Positions 18,483 to 27,810 of a stretch of 63,654 nt of DNA are shown in pieces. Position 1 is the stretch's first letter. Each line of letters begins with the position of its first letter. The notes under the pieces are model-generated. The model searched no databases. It was not told where the DNA came from and worked only from the letters and a program-made list of their open reading frames with translations. The stretch is taken from NCBI GenBank assembly GCA_030427245.1, contig JAUHXA010000037.1, forward strand, positions 1 through 63,654, in the 5' to 3' direction. This stretch comes from Bacteroidia bacterium. GTDB taxonomy: Bacteria; Bacteroidota; Bacteroidia; Chitinophagales; UBA2359. Position numbers and translations under genes: made by a program.

Positions 18483-19301
18483 TCAATAATCGGTCTTTAT
18501 GGTTTTGTCAAAAGGAACTTTGAATTGATACATTACATCTTCATCCAGTTTGCCGTCCAATACATCCAAACCATATTCTACTTTAAGAGGATCGTCATAG
18601 ACCATTGTTCCAAACATTCTGTCCCAAAGCGAAAAGATATTGCCGAAGTTGGTATCGGTCCAAGGGCGTTCAAAATGATGGTGAAACTTGTGCATATTGG
18701 GCGTGACGAATATCAAACTCATAGGCTTGTCTATCCAAGTCGGAACGGTGATATTGGCATGGGTTAGGTAGGTAAAAAGCACCGTCACAATTCTATAAAA
18801 AAAGTAAAAAGCTATCGGAATGCCAAACACCAAAACAGTCGCTAAGGCGAATACTTCTCTCACCAAATAATCGCCAGGATGGTGTCGAGTGCCTGTGGTC
18901 GCATCTACTTTGGTGTCGCTGTGGTGTACCATGTGAAACTTCCACATCCATTTGACTCGATGTAGCAGGTAATGTGCAAACCATTGAGCAACCAAATCCA
19001 ATGCCATGACTGCCAGAATCAGTTCGACCCAACTTGGGAGTTCCACCATATTGAGTAAGCCAAAATTAGTGTCATGAATCCATATAAATACGCCCACAGT
19101 TGCCAATCCAAAGACAATATTGATAAGTATAGAGGTGGATAAAAAAACAAGATTTACGCCAGCGTGTTTCCATTTTTGGTAGTTCAATTTGACCAAAGGA
19201 ACGGCTCCTTCCAATATCCAACTGATGCCCAAACAAATGAATATCCACGCCATTTTTTGCCAATTAGGCATTTGCTCAAAAAACTGTACCAATGCTTCCA
19301 T
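18483..19301 (-). CDS. Sterol desaturase / fatty acid hydroxylase superfamily membrane protein
   Basis: A 272-aa integral membrane di-iron oxygenase. The histidine boxes are present: HYLLHR, FHMVHHSD, TGTRHHPGD and MHKFHHHF. Several hydrophobic helices surround them. Substrates of this superfamily range from sterols to fatty acids and carotenoids; none can be assigned here. Last of three same-strand genes (SDR, thioredoxin-like, desaturase) with spacers of 83 and 71 bases, possibly one transcript. Confidence 0.88.
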   Translation of the reverse strand: MEALVQFFEQMPNWQKMAWIFICLGISWILEGAVPLVKLNYQKWKHAGVNLVFLSTSILINIVFGLATVGVFIWIHDTNFGLLNMVELPSWVELILAVMALDLVAQWFAHYLLHRVKWMWKFHMVHHSDTKVDATTGTRHHPGDYLVREVFALATVLVFGIPIAFYFFYRIVTVLFTYLTHANITVPTWIDKPMSLIFVTPNMHKFHHHFERPWTDTNFGNIFSLWDRMFGTMVYDDPLKVEYGLDVLDGKLDEDVMYQFKVPFDKTIKTDY

Positions 19302-19372
19302 AAGAAATAAATGAAAATGATTAAATTTTATCCTTCAATTGAAGGGTAAATTAACAACTTCTTGTAAAACAA

Positions 19373-19951
19373 TCAAGCATAATCGGGAAAAACACCTCCT
19401 TTCCATTTGATATTGCAGCCAATGCTGGGGATTTGTTCGGCTTTCACTTCTTTTCCTGCAATGATTGCCTCTAAAGCAGCTCGTATATCTTCCCCTGTTA
19501 CATGCTTTCCATTTCCGGGGCGAGAACTGTCCAACTGACCACGATAGACGCACTTCAAATCGGCATCGAATACAGAAAAATCGGGCGTACAAACGGCTTT
19601 GTAGGCCTTGGCAATGTCTTGAGTTTCATCGTAGAGATACGGAAAAGGGTATCCTACTTTTGCCGCCAAATCGGTCATTTTTTCTGGGCTGTCTTGTGGG
19701 TATTTTTCTACATCATTGCTACTGATGGCTACGAATCCCACACCTTTGGGTAGATAGTCATTGGCTAATTGTACCAACTGTTCATTGACGTGTAAGACAA
19801 AAGGACAGTGATTGCAGGTGAACATCACTACGGTTGCTTTTTCACCCTTTACATCTGCAAGGCTTTTGTTTTCGCCTGATAGGGTGTCTAATAAGTTGAA
19901 ATCGGGGGCTTCAAAGCCCAAATCAATATTTACGGTTTCTGTTGCTGCCAT
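19373..19951 (-). CDS. Thioredoxin-like / AhpC-TSA family protein
   Basis: 192 aa with the peroxiredoxin-like thioredoxin fold: an FNLLDTLSGENKSLADVKG start, then VVMFTCNHCPFVLHVNEQL with a CNHC redox motif in place of CGPC, and a FVAISSNDVEKYPQDSPEKM segment. No signal peptide, so cytosolic. This matches the family annotated as thioredoxin family proteins with a TCNHCP motif; likely a reductase or peroxidase-like redox protein. It sits between the SDR and the sterol-desaturase genes on the same strand. Confidence 0.87.
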   Translation of the reverse strand: MAATETVNIDLGFEAPDFNLLDTLSGENKSLADVKGEKATVVMFTCNHCPFVLHVNEQLVQLANDYLPKGVGFVAISSNDVEKYPQDSPEKMTDLAAKVGYPFPYLYDETQDIAKAYKAVCTPDFSVFDADLKCVYRGQLDSSRPGNGKHVTGEDIRAALEAIIAGKEVKAEQIPSIGCNIKWKGGVFPDYA

Positions 19952-20034
19952 GATTATTTTTGTTGTGTTGATAAAGTGTATGTACGTGTAAAATTAGTGA
20001 TTTTTGAAGAATCATTTGTCCTTTGTATTTGGGT

Positions 20035-20895
20035 TTATCCCATTTTTTCCTTCAATAATTGCTCACTTATTTCCCAAAGTTTCCTTGCGGTCTCTTCATC
20101 ATAAGATTGCTTGGTAGATTTAATGATTTTGGAGTTTCTAAGGTATTTTCCACTGATGCCTTCCAACTCTGGTGCGATAGCTGCGTAAAGACTTGTTTCA
20201 GCTCCTTTTTCTTCTGATATGCTAAAAATGGGCAGGGAAGTAAGTAATTGCCACCCCCAATGGATCCATCCTTTTGTGTTTTTTTGTCCGATTTGAGTAC
20301 GCACTACACCTGGGTGTAGGGCATAAGAACTGATACCTTCACTTGCATATCGGCGAGAGAACTCATAGGTAAACAAGACATTGGCGAGTTTGGTTTGACC
20401 ATAGACATCCAATCCATCGTATTTTTCTTTGCCGTATGGTAAATGCTCAAAATCTATGTTTCTTCCCCGATGTGCGGCAGAAGAAACATTGACAATCCGA
20501 GCCGAATAGCTTTTTTTGAGTAAGTCTAGCAACAACTGTGTGAGGTAAAAATGTGAGAGGTGATTGACCTGAAACTGGGTTTCAAAACCGTCTTGGGTAT
20601 GGCTTAAATGGTCAAAAAATAAGCCTGCATTGTTGATGAGTAGGTCCAATCGGTCGTATCTTTTGCGAAATTCTGCGGCTGCTTTTTTTACGCTTTGCAG
20701 TGAAGATAAATCGCAGATAACCAAATCGGTATTTTGAGTATTCGTTTTCTCATGAATTTCTTTTTGGGCTATTTTTCCCTTTTCTTCATTTCGGCAAAAG
20801 AGAACAACGGTTGTATTTTTTTTGGCCAAACCTATTGCCGTTTGTTTCCCAATTCCCGAATTACCGCCTGTGATGATGGCTATTTTTTTCTGCAT
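20035..20895 (-). CDS. Short-chain dehydrogenase (retinol dehydrogenase-like SDR)
   Basis: 286 aa NAD(P)-dependent oxidoreductase. Cofactor motif TGGNSGIGKQTAIGL at the N-terminus, LLINNAGLF, catalytic Ser in VNVSSAAHRG and the YGQTKLANV (YxxxK) active site. The overall pattern is closest to the RDH/WWOX-like group. First of a possible three-gene unit with the thioredoxin-like and sterol desaturase genes, which could mean all three act on a lipid, but this is inference. Confidence 0.9.
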   Translation of the reverse strand: MQKKIAIITGGNSGIGKQTAIGLAKKNTTVVLFCRNEEKGKIAQKEIHEKTNTQNTDLVICDLSSLQSVKKAAAEFRKRYDRLDLLINNAGLFFDHLSHTQDGFETQFQVNHLSHFYLTQLLLDLLKKSYSARIVNVSSAAHRGRNIDFEHLPYGKEKYDGLDVYGQTKLANVLFTYEFSRRYASEGISSYALHPGVVRTQIGQKNTKGWIHWGWQLLTSLPIFSISEEKGAETSLYAAIAPELEGISGKYLRNSKIIKSTKQSYDEETARKLWEISEQLLKEKMG

Positions 20896-21004
20896 AAATT
20901 TGAATTTTGTTTTTGCTTAGTAAGGTAAGCATTGAAGACCATCAATTGTTCGGAGGAAGGTTCAGAAGTTTTTTTTTGCAGAAGGTTACTGTTCTAAAAA
21001 AGAA

Positions 21005-21031
21005 AAGCCACCTCGAAATTCGAGATGGCTT
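21005..21031 (-). terminator. Terminator of the T9SS cargo gene
   Basis: AAGCCATCTCGA/TCGAGGTGGCTT stem (12 bp, one wobble) with a 3-base loop. It is followed on the minus strand by TTTTCTTTTTT, a textbook intrinsic terminator 47 bases after the stop codon. Confidence 0.85.
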
Positions 21032-21077
21032 AGAGGGGATCGGTTGACAAATAAATGCTAAAAAAAAAATTATTGTA

Positions 21078-21869
21078 TTATCGTTTTATGTAAGTCCTTC
21101 GATAAATTTGCTTTTTGCTGCTGGTAAATTCCAGCAAATAAACTCCTTCTGACAAATGATAAGTGTCTAAGGTCATTCGACTGTTGCCATGAACAGTTCG
21201 ATTGATTACAGATTGTCCAGACAAACTTATTAGACGCACTCTAACTACATCGTCCATCAAAGGAATCAATATGTTGATTTGTTCATTTGCAGGATTCGGG
21301 TAACTCACAATCTGATCTAAGATGTTGTCACCTTTATCTCCCAAAATTCCTTCTATACTGATGTCTGAATTTCCATTGGTATTGGTATTGTTATTATTCG
21401 TAGTCTCATCACTATCAGTAGTCCCTGTGCCATCAGTCGTATTGTCGTTTCCTTCGTCTCCTCTTGAAGGCAGAGGATTGTCAGAAAGCAATCCCCCTGT
21501 ATTTATCGGAGTAGAGCTATTATCGTCGTTTGTATCTCCAGAGGAATCATTGTTACCTCCTATTGGAGTTGCATCATCCGAAGTTTCATTCCCTGTAGAG
21601 TCGTTGTTGTTAGCAGTATCCTCAGTTCCTTCTGTATCATTATTCGTTTCAGCTCCTGATACAGGATGGTCATTGAAGGTACCTGTTCCCATAGCCGGAT
21701 TTCCACTTCTATCTATATCCGCTACGGAATGAGTAGCATGCCAAATAAAAATATTGTCAATTACGGGTTTTAAATCACCTTTATTCAAAAACTTTTGAGC
21801 ATGTGTGTTTGCCGAATAAACGATTAGCAAACTTATTAATAAGGTAAATTGTAAAAATTTGGTTGTCAT
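21078..21869 (-). CDS. Secreted protein with T9SS type A C-terminal sorting domain
   Basis: 263 aa. Signal peptide (FLQFTLLISLLIVYSANTHAQ), then a long low-complexity region (~60-170) rich in Asn, Asp, Thr, Gly and Ser, and a C-terminal sorting domain of ~75 residues: YPNPANEQINILIP, VRLISLSGQSV, LSEGVYLLEF and the final RRTYIKR. Such a domain directs passage through the type IX secretion system and attachment to the outer surface. The low-complexity part has no enzymatic motif; it may be a spacer. No T9SS core gene lies nearby. Confidence 0.9.
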   Translation of the reverse strand: MTTKFLQFTLLISLLIVYSANTHAQKFLNKGDLKPVIDNIFIWHATHSVADIDRSGNPAMGTGTFNDHPVSGAETNNDTEGTEDTANNNDSTGNETSDDATPIGGNNDSSGDTNDDNSSTPINTGGLLSDNPLPSRGDEGNDNTTDGTGTTDSDETTNNNNTNTNGNSDISIEGILGDKGDNILDQIVSYPNPANEQINILIPLMDDVVRVRLISLSGQSVINRTVHGNSRMTLDTYHLSEGVYLLEFTSSKKQIYRRTYIKR

Positions 21870-22163
21870 AACTCCTCTAATTTAAGAATGAACAGATAGA
21901 TGTTTCAAGCAGCGTCCCCACAAAAAAAGCAAAAAAAGACTGAAAAAACGAGTACAATTTTCTTACTTTATCAGTGGTTTTTTAACTGTTTTTAAGATAA
22001 AAATTAAATCAGCACATTGATTATCAGCAAATTAATTCCATTAAAATGAGGCAAGTATTGGGTAACTGTGTATCGTTTTATCAGAATAATTTCTATCTTT
22101 AGACGGTATTTTGTTGGTAATAAGTTGCGTAAGTACTATTTTTTCTGCTTAAATGTCTAATTT

Positions 22164-23615
22164 ATGTATAAAAGCAAACCCATCCTAATTCTCAAAACCT
22201 TTACGAATAAAGAGCTGAAAAGATTGGGTGAATACGTTGGTTCTCCTTTTTTTAACAAAAACCAAAAGGTAATTGATTTGTTTTTGCTACTAAAAAAATA
22301 CCATCCTGACTATGAGGGTTTGGGATTGCAGCGTGAAAGAATCTTTAAAAAACTGTTTGGTCGCATAAAATACGATGAGCAAAAACTTCGGTATCTAATG
22401 AGTGATTTGACCAAACTCATTGAAGGTTTTTTGGTACACGAACATTATACCCAAAATCAACAAAGCTATGCCGTTTCATTGTTGGATATTTATGCAGAAA
22501 GAAAATTGGAAAAATATTTTCAAACCACTCTTCAAAATCATGAAAATCACTTAGCCAAAGATCCTATTAAAAACATTGAATATTTCTTACACAGCTATCA
22601 AATAGAAGAAATCAAATTTAGCTTCAATTCTTCGCTCTCTAACCGAACAAATGGTGATGATATAAAGGAAATCATGGGTAATCTCGATGTTTTTTACATC
22701 GCCAACAAACTCAAATACAGTAGTGAACTATACAATGCTCAAAATGTTCTTTCTCTTAACTTTGAAAAGCCTTTATTGTTGGATGAAATTCGACAAAAAA
22801 TAGAACTATTGCAGCTGAATGAAGATGAAAAGCCTGTCATCCTCGTTTATCACCAAATTTTGTTGACTTTATTAGAAAGAGACAATGAGCAGCACTACGA
22901 TCAATTGATAGTTTTACTCGAAAAATATGCTGCTTATTTCAAACATTCGGAGCTTCAAGGCATGTATGTTTTTGCCTATAACTACTGTACTGGGCAATAT
23001 CGCACTCTCAGTAGAGATAGAAAATATCTGCATAAGATATTTGAACTGTTTGAGATATTGCTGGAAAACAATATCTTACTCTACGATGATTTAATATCTG
23101 AATGGGATTTCAAAAATATTGTATCTGTGGGATTGGGGCTGGGTAAGAACGATTTTGTAGAACAATTTATTCAGGATTATAAAAAATACCTCAAACCCAG
23201 TGTTCGTGAAAATGCCTATACTTACAATTTGGCAAACCTTCGATTTCACCAAAAAGATTATGACAGCGCCATCCGCCTACTTCATCAAATCGAATACACC
23301 GACTCTTACTATCATATAGACACCAAAATATTGCTGATGCGCTGTTATTATGAGTTGGAAGAAGTCATTCCGCTCTTCAACCTTATTGATACGGTTAGGG
23401 CTTACATTCGTCGAAACAAACAAATATCCAAAGGTCACAAGAATAACTATTTGAATTTTTTCAAGTTTGTCAAAAAATTGGTTCGCATCAAAATGGGCAG
23501 CAAAAAAACCATTGAAGATCTCAAAGAAGAAATCGCTCAAACACCCAATTTTGACGGTTTTTCTTGGTTTTTCGAAAAAATAAAGGAATTGGAGCAGAAG
23601 CAGCGAAGATTTTGA
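22164..23615 (+). CDS. Uncharacterised 483-aa helical protein
   Basis: I do not recognise this family. The protein is soluble, without a signal peptide or membrane helix. It is rich in Leu, Glu, Lys, Tyr and Phe, and reads as a run of amphipathic helices resembling TPR/HEAT-like solenoid (e.g. YNLANLRFHQKDYDSAIRLL, a TPR-like unit near residue 360). The start KSKPILILKTFTNKELKRLG looks like an ordered N-terminal domain. It stands alone: convergent with the phosphoesterase gene (20-base spacer) and about 300 bases from the T9SS cargo gene, which is divergent. Probably a lineage-specific scaffold protein. Confidence 0.75.
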   Translation: MYKSKPILILKTFTNKELKRLGEYVGSPFFNKNQKVIDLFLLLKKYHPDYEGLGLQRERIFKKLFGRIKYDEQKLRYLMSDLTKLIEGFLVHEHYTQNQQSYAVSLLDIYAERKLEKYFQTTLQNHENHLAKDPIKNIEYFLHSYQIEEIKFSFNSSLSNRTNGDDIKEIMGNLDVFYIANKLKYSSELYNAQNVLSLNFEKPLLLDEIRQKIELLQLNEDEKPVILVYHQILLTLLERDNEQHYDQLIVLLEKYAAYFKHSELQGMYVFAYNYCTGQYRTLSRDRKYLHKIFELFEILLENNILLYDDLISEWDFKNIVSVGLGLGKNDFVEQFIQDYKKYLKPSVRENAYTYNLANLRFHQKDYDSAIRLLHQIEYTDSYYHIDTKILLMRCYYELEEVIPLFNLIDTVRAYIRRNKQISKGHKNNYLNFFKFVKKLVRIKMGSKKTIEDLKEEIAQTPNFDGFSWFFEKIKELEQKQRRF

Positions 23616-23635
23616 AGATTCAAAACAAACACATT

Positions 23636-24700
23636 TTAGTACACCACTCGAATCTTTGTAATCCAATCATTCTCTAGTTCAAACCATGAGCAGATAGATT
23701 TTATCCCATCGAGTACAGGCGTTTCAATCAATACGCAGACGGTGTTTCCTTCCGAAACAATTTGTTGAATCGGCGTAGGATAGCCTTTTAGTTCTTCCCA
23801 ACAAGCCTTCAAAAATTCAGATTTGCTTTCGTAAATAGAATCGGGGCTGATGTGCTGAACAGTCGGGGCAAGCGGCAAAAGCGACGGATCGGCTTTCTCC
23901 CAAGCTTCGTAATATTGCTTCACCAAGGCAATGTTTTTTGCTGCGCTTCCTACATATTTGATATTCGTTCTCAGAGATTTTCCATCCCAAACTATTTTTC
24001 GCCATGCCGAACGATAGCTGCCAATTTCAAAATGGTCTATATCAGGATTTAATTGGAAATAAGCCGACGAAGGAGTGATGTAAGTAGTGATGTCTATATC
24101 TGACAAACAGACGGAACGACCGCAGTGATAATGCCCACTAAAAATGGCTTGGGGTTTGGATGCACAATTTTTGAGGGCAGATTGAACTTCTTCAATATTT
24201 TGCAGGGCATAGTTGTTGTCCATGTGTGGCACACCTGCCAAGGTCGGCGGATGGTGCATAAACAGTAATTGAGGTTCATTCACATCCTTGCAAGAGTCAG
24301 TCAAAAAGGACAATTGTGGGGAAGATACCATACCAGTAGTACTGTCCAAAAATATCAACTGACCAAGCCCTTCTATTTTGTGACTGTAGTACAGTTCTCT
24401 ATTTTGAAGTAAATGAGTGAGTCCAAAAACCTCTGCCAACATTGCAGGATTATCATGATTTCCAGACATAATAAAATAAGGGATTTCAGTAGCATCTAAA
24501 TGTCTCTTCACCCATTGATAGACTTCAATAATGCCTACTTGCGAACATAAATCACCAGACACCACCATGTAGTCCACCTTTGCACGTTTTACTTCCTCTA
24601 ATACCTTCAAAAAATTAGCTCGCACATCTATTCCATTTGGCGATTCTCCTTCTTTAGCTATATGAATATCTGTGACTTGGGCAATACTGATTGTGTTCAT
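23636..24700 (-). CDS. Calcineurin-like phosphoesterase (CpdA type) fused to an NTF2-like domain
   Basis: 354 aa. Residues 1-250 are a metallophosphoesterase: QVTDIHIA (DxH), VVSGDLCSQVG (GD), MSGNHDNPA (GNHD), LFMHHPPTL and IFSGHYHCG (GHxH). All metal ligands are present, and the arrangement is like the cyclic-AMP phosphodiesterase CpdA and related enzymes. Residues ~255-354, beginning NIALVKQYYEAWEKADPSLL, resemble a SnoaL/NTF2-like cone domain, which usually binds a small ligand or dimerises. The substrate is unknown; the fusion suggests regulation or substrate capture. Confidence 0.85.
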   Translation of the reverse strand: MNTISIAQVTDIHIAKEGESPNGIDVRANFLKVLEEVKRAKVDYMVVSGDLCSQVGIIEVYQWVKRHLDATEIPYFIMSGNHDNPAMLAEVFGLTHLLQNRELYYSHKIEGLGQLIFLDSTTGMVSSPQLSFLTDSCKDVNEPQLLFMHHPPTLAGVPHMDNNYALQNIEEVQSALKNCASKPQAIFSGHYHCGRSVCLSDIDITTYITPSSAYFQLNPDIDHFEIGSYRSAWRKIVWDGKSLRTNIKYVGSAAKNIALVKQYYEAWEKADPSLLPLAPTVQHISPDSIYESKSEFLKACWEELKGYPTPIQQIVSEGNTVCVLIETPVLDGIKSICSWFELENDWITKIRVVY

Positions 24701-24803
24701 AAACCATTAAAAATATTTGTCAAAAAAATAAAAAGACCGATCAAAAACCTAATTTTGCTCTTCATCCACACATAAGATTCTACTTACAAACAAGCGATTA
24801 TCC

Positions 24804-25586
24804 ATGAACCACACAAATCTATTGGAACTGCTCGAATCCAATGTAAAACGCTACAATCAAGCCGACTTCATCAAAGACGACCCCATTTCCATTCCTCACC
24901 AACTGTCCAAACTGCAAGATATAGAAATAATGGGTTTTTGGGCAGCAATGTTGGCGTGGGGACTCCGAAAAACCATTATCAATAAGTGTCAAGAACTTTT
25001 GGACTTGATGGATGGTGCCCCTCACGATTTCATCTGCAACCATCAAGAACAAGACCTCAAGCGCTTTGAAAACTTCAAACACCGCACCTTCAATCCGACC
25101 GATACTTTGTATTTTATCGAGTTTTTCAAGTCTTATTATCAAGCCAATGATTCATTAGAAGATGCCTTCGCACGCTTCCTCACTCCTACAGACGAGCACG
25201 TTGGAAAGGCCCTAAAAGGTTTTCATGAATTGTTTTTTTCACTCCCCAATGCCCCCCAACGCACTCGCAAACACATCGCTACTCCTGCACGCAAATCGGC
25301 CTGTAAACGACTCAATATGTTCTTGCGGTGGATGGTTCGCAAGGATGATAAAGGCGTAGATTTGGGCTTGTGGAATCGAATAAATTCATCACAATTATTG
25401 TGTCCATTAGATGTTCATGTCGACAGAGTTGGTCGAAAACTGGGATTGATTCATAGAAAACAAAGAGACTGGCAAACAGTTTTGGAGCTGACTGCAAATT
25501 TGAGGCAGTTTGATTCAGATGATCCTGTCAAATACGACTTTGCGCTCTTTGGTATAGGTGTTATGGAAAAAAAGTCTTTCGTCTAA
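24804..25586 (+). CDS. TIGR02757 (DUF2400) family protein
   Basis: 260 aa. Recognised by FWAAMLAWGLRKTIINKC, HEFFF-like middle, RKDDKGVDLGLWN, LLCPLDVHVDRVGRKLGL and VKYDFALFGIGV. The family is common in Bacteroidota and Chlamydiae, with no proven function. The C-terminal half (LDVHVDRVGRKLG) has a helix-hairpin-helix feel reminiscent of base-excision glycosylases, which is my inference. Divergent from the phosphoesterase gene and 83 bases from the ECF sigma gene. Confidence 0.85.
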   Translation: MNHTNLLELLESNVKRYNQADFIKDDPISIPHQLSKLQDIEIMGFWAAMLAWGLRKTIINKCQELLDLMDGAPHDFICNHQEQDLKRFENFKHRTFNPTDTLYFIEFFKSYYQANDSLEDAFARFLTPTDEHVGKALKGFHELFFSLPNAPQRTRKHIATPARKSACKRLNMFLRWMVRKDDKGVDLGLWNRINSSQLLCPLDVHVDRVGRKLGLIHRKQRDWQTVLELTANLRQFDSDDPVKYDFALFGIGVMEKKSFV

Positions 25587-25668
25587 AAAAAAGTTTGCAA
25601 ATAAGCGAGACTTAGTTGACCTTAGTATCGCCTAAACAATTTGTTTACTCTTAATTCTTTCTTTTATT

Positions 25669-26274
25669 ATGGGCTCAAAATATCAAGATCTTAGCAATGA
25701 AGAGATTGTAACCCTAATACAAACAACGGGTGACACCTCTCTTCTAAATATCCTATACAAACGTTTTTACAAAAAAGTATATGGTAAATGCCTCAGTATG
25801 ACCAAAAACGCCAGCGATTCGCAAGATCTCACTCAAGATATATGGCTCAAAGTCAGTACAAATATATTCAACTTCAAAGGAGCATCGAGTTTTGCAACTT
25901 GGCTACATCGCATTACACTCAATCATTGTTTAGATTTCATGCGTGTCAATCGCTATGACTTAGGGGAAGATTCATTGAAGTACCACTACCTCAAAGCTGA
26001 TGACAGCCAAGAAAGTATGGAAGCCAAACAATCCAGAGAATTACAACTCGAATTGATCATCAAATCCTTAGAAGAAGTAGATGAAGAAAGGCGGGAACTT
26101 TTGGTGATGAAATATTTTGACAATTTAGGTATTGAAGAGATTGGTGAAAAACTTAATCTAAAAAGTAGTGCCGTAAAAATGCGCCTTCAACGTGCCAGAA
26201 ACACCTTGAAGAAACGAATGATGAACTCCAACAACAATATGAGTTCAACAGATATTCCAAAATTCGATTTTTAA
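25669..26274 (+). CDS. ECF-type RNA polymerase sigma factor
   Basis: 201 aa with region 2 (LYKRFYKKVYGKCLSMTKN, DSQDLTQDIWLKVSTNI) and region 4 (LVMKYFDNLGIEEIGEKLNL followed by SAVKMRLQRARNTLKKRM), and the short linker typical of ECF factors. The C-terminal ~18 residues are Asn/Ser-rich. No anti-sigma factor gene follows: the next gene is on the opposite strand 7 bases away. Its regulon and signal are therefore unclear. Confidence 0.92.
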   Translation: MGSKYQDLSNEEIVTLIQTTGDTSLLNILYKRFYKKVYGKCLSMTKNASDSQDLTQDIWLKVSTNIFNFKGASSFATWLHRITLNHCLDFMRVNRYDLGEDSLKYHYLKADDSQESMEAKQSRELQLELIIKSLEEVDEERRELLVMKYFDNLGIEEIGEKLNLKSSAVKMRLQRARNTLKKRMMNSNNNMSSTDIPKFDF

Positions 26275-26281
26275 TTGAAGA

Positions 26282-26845
26282 TCACCCTCTCCAATTCCAG
26301 ATAATCAATTCCCATTCATCCGTAGCGTCCTTATAAGTCAATAGTTTTTCAAACCCAACCCTGATATGCGCTCGCATCGAACGGATGTTCCGACTCGCTA
26401 CTTCTGTAATCAAATAGTCATATTTTGGAGAAAGTCTTATTTGCATTTCCTCATACATTTTATCAAAAATACCCATTCCCCGAAAATCCTTACCAACACA
26501 CACCTGCCCCATTATCAGATAGTTGCAATTCTTTAAGGCGACTCCTTCAAAAGAAAGAGCATCTACTTGATGAAGCATAGGAATCAACACCTCAATTTTT
26601 GTTTTAAAAATCCGAGGCATGGATAGACAATAACCCACAATTTTATCGTTATATTTAGCGACAATGCTCGGTTCCACTTCATTCATCTCTCGCAGCAACC
26701 TCTCATTGTGAACTACGGTTACAAAACCTTGATTTTTAGCTTCATCAGAAGTTATTTGCCTTTCTAAATTCTCGCTTTGCAATAATAAAATTTGCTGAAT
26801 ATCATCATCAGTTTCGGCAATTGTTGTATTCAGTTGTGATAACAT
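26282..26845 (-). CDS. GNAT family N-acetyltransferase
   Basis: 187 aa. The acetyl-CoA binding motif A is MGQVCVGKDFRGMGIFDKMY (Q/R-x-x-G-x-G/A type), followed by YDYLITEVASRNIRSMRAHI, the usual motif B with Asn-Arg-S. No substrate-specific sign. Convergent with the ECF sigma gene, divergent from the SDR gene. Confidence 0.88.
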   Translation of the reverse strand: MLSQLNTTIAETDDDIQQILLLQSENLERQITSDEAKNQGFVTVVHNERLLREMNEVEPSIVAKYNDKIVGYCLSMPRIFKTKIEVLIPMLHQVDALSFEGVALKNCNYLIMGQVCVGKDFRGMGIFDKMYEEMQIRLSPKYDYLITEVASRNIRSMRAHIRVGFEKLLTYKDATDEWELIIWNWRG

Positions 26846-26928
26846 TGTTTAACAATTTTATAGTTATTTATTTTCAAAAATAGTATTTTTTGTGATTACA
26901 TTTGCAATTTAAAAAAATTACACAATAA

Positions 26929-27810
26929 ATGGTTACTATAGCTAAAGGCACTCCAAAAAAGCAGCCTTCTATCTCATTGGAAAACAGAGGAATAAGGCAT
27001 TTCCTCAATATTTACGACACCTCCAAACCTTATGCTTTATTGACAGGCGCAAGTATGGGAATAGGTCGTTCGATGGCCCACAAATTAGCAGCGTTAGGGC
27101 ATCACTTAATCTTAGTGGCACTCCCCGACCAAACATTGAAGGATTTTGCAATAGAATTGGAGAAAACTTATAATGTTAAAGCGATTCCCTATGGTATTGA
27201 CTTGACTGCTGAGGATGCCCCCAAAAGAATATTTGACTTTTGCACAAAACACAACTTAGAGGTCAATATTCTCATCAACAATGCGGGTTTTGGATTGGGA
27301 GGTTTGTTTGAGAACATAGACTTGACTCAATACAATACAATGATGAGCCTCAATACCCGAACCATTATCGGCATGACCCACTATTTTCTGCCCAAACTCA
27401 AACAACACCAAGAATCCTACATCCTCAATACAAGCAGCATGGAAGCCCTTCTTCCTGTACCTTACAAATCTGTTTATACTGCTACCAAAGGATTCATTTA
27501 TTCTTTTTCGTTGGCTCTACGTGAAGAAGTTCGCCCCTACAATGTAAACGTCAGCGTTCTATGTCCTGGCTCTGTACTAACCAACAAAGAGGGATTGAAG
27601 CGCATCAAGGCGATGGGCTGGAAAGCCAAAATGATGGTGATGATGCCTGATGAAGTAGCCGACAACGCTTTGGATAAAATGTTTAAGAAAAAAGGAGTGA
27701 TTGTGCCAGGAGGCTTCAATCTATTCTTCACCAAACTGGGCAAAGTCCTACCTACTTCAGTCAAAATGAACCTTTTGGAAAAAATATTCAGTGCTTATAA
27801 GGAGCATTAA
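26929..27810 (+). CDS. Short-chain dehydrogenase/reductase
   Basis: 293 aa. Cofactor site LLTGASMGIGRSMAHKLAAL, ILINNAGFGLGG, catalytic Ser in ILNTSSMEALLP and YTATKGFIYSFSLAL with the YxxxK pair. The extra N-terminal ~25 residues precede the Rossmann fold. The C-terminus overlaps the 3' end of the glycosyltransferase gene by 4 bases in convergent orientation. Substrate unknown. Confidence 0.9.
   Translation: MVTIAKGTPKKQPSISLENRGIRHFLNIYDTSKPYALLTGASMGIGRSMAHKLAALGHHLILVALPDQTLKDFAIELEKTYNVKAIPYGIDLTAEDAPKRIFDFCTKHNLEVNILINNAGFGLGGLFENIDLTQYNTMMSLNTRTIIGMTHYFLPKLKQHQESYILNTSSMEALLPVPYKSVYTATKGFIYSFSLALREEVRPYNVNVSVLCPGSVLTNKEGLKRIKAMGWKAKMMVMMPDEVADNALDKMFKKKGVIVPGGFNLFFTKLGKVLPTSVKMNLLEKIFSAYKEH

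Noticed and set aside
18363-18767. Plus-strand frame of 134 codons after hemC-hemD
   Set aside because: Most of it is antisense to the sterol desaturase, and the non-overlapping first part has no signal or motif.
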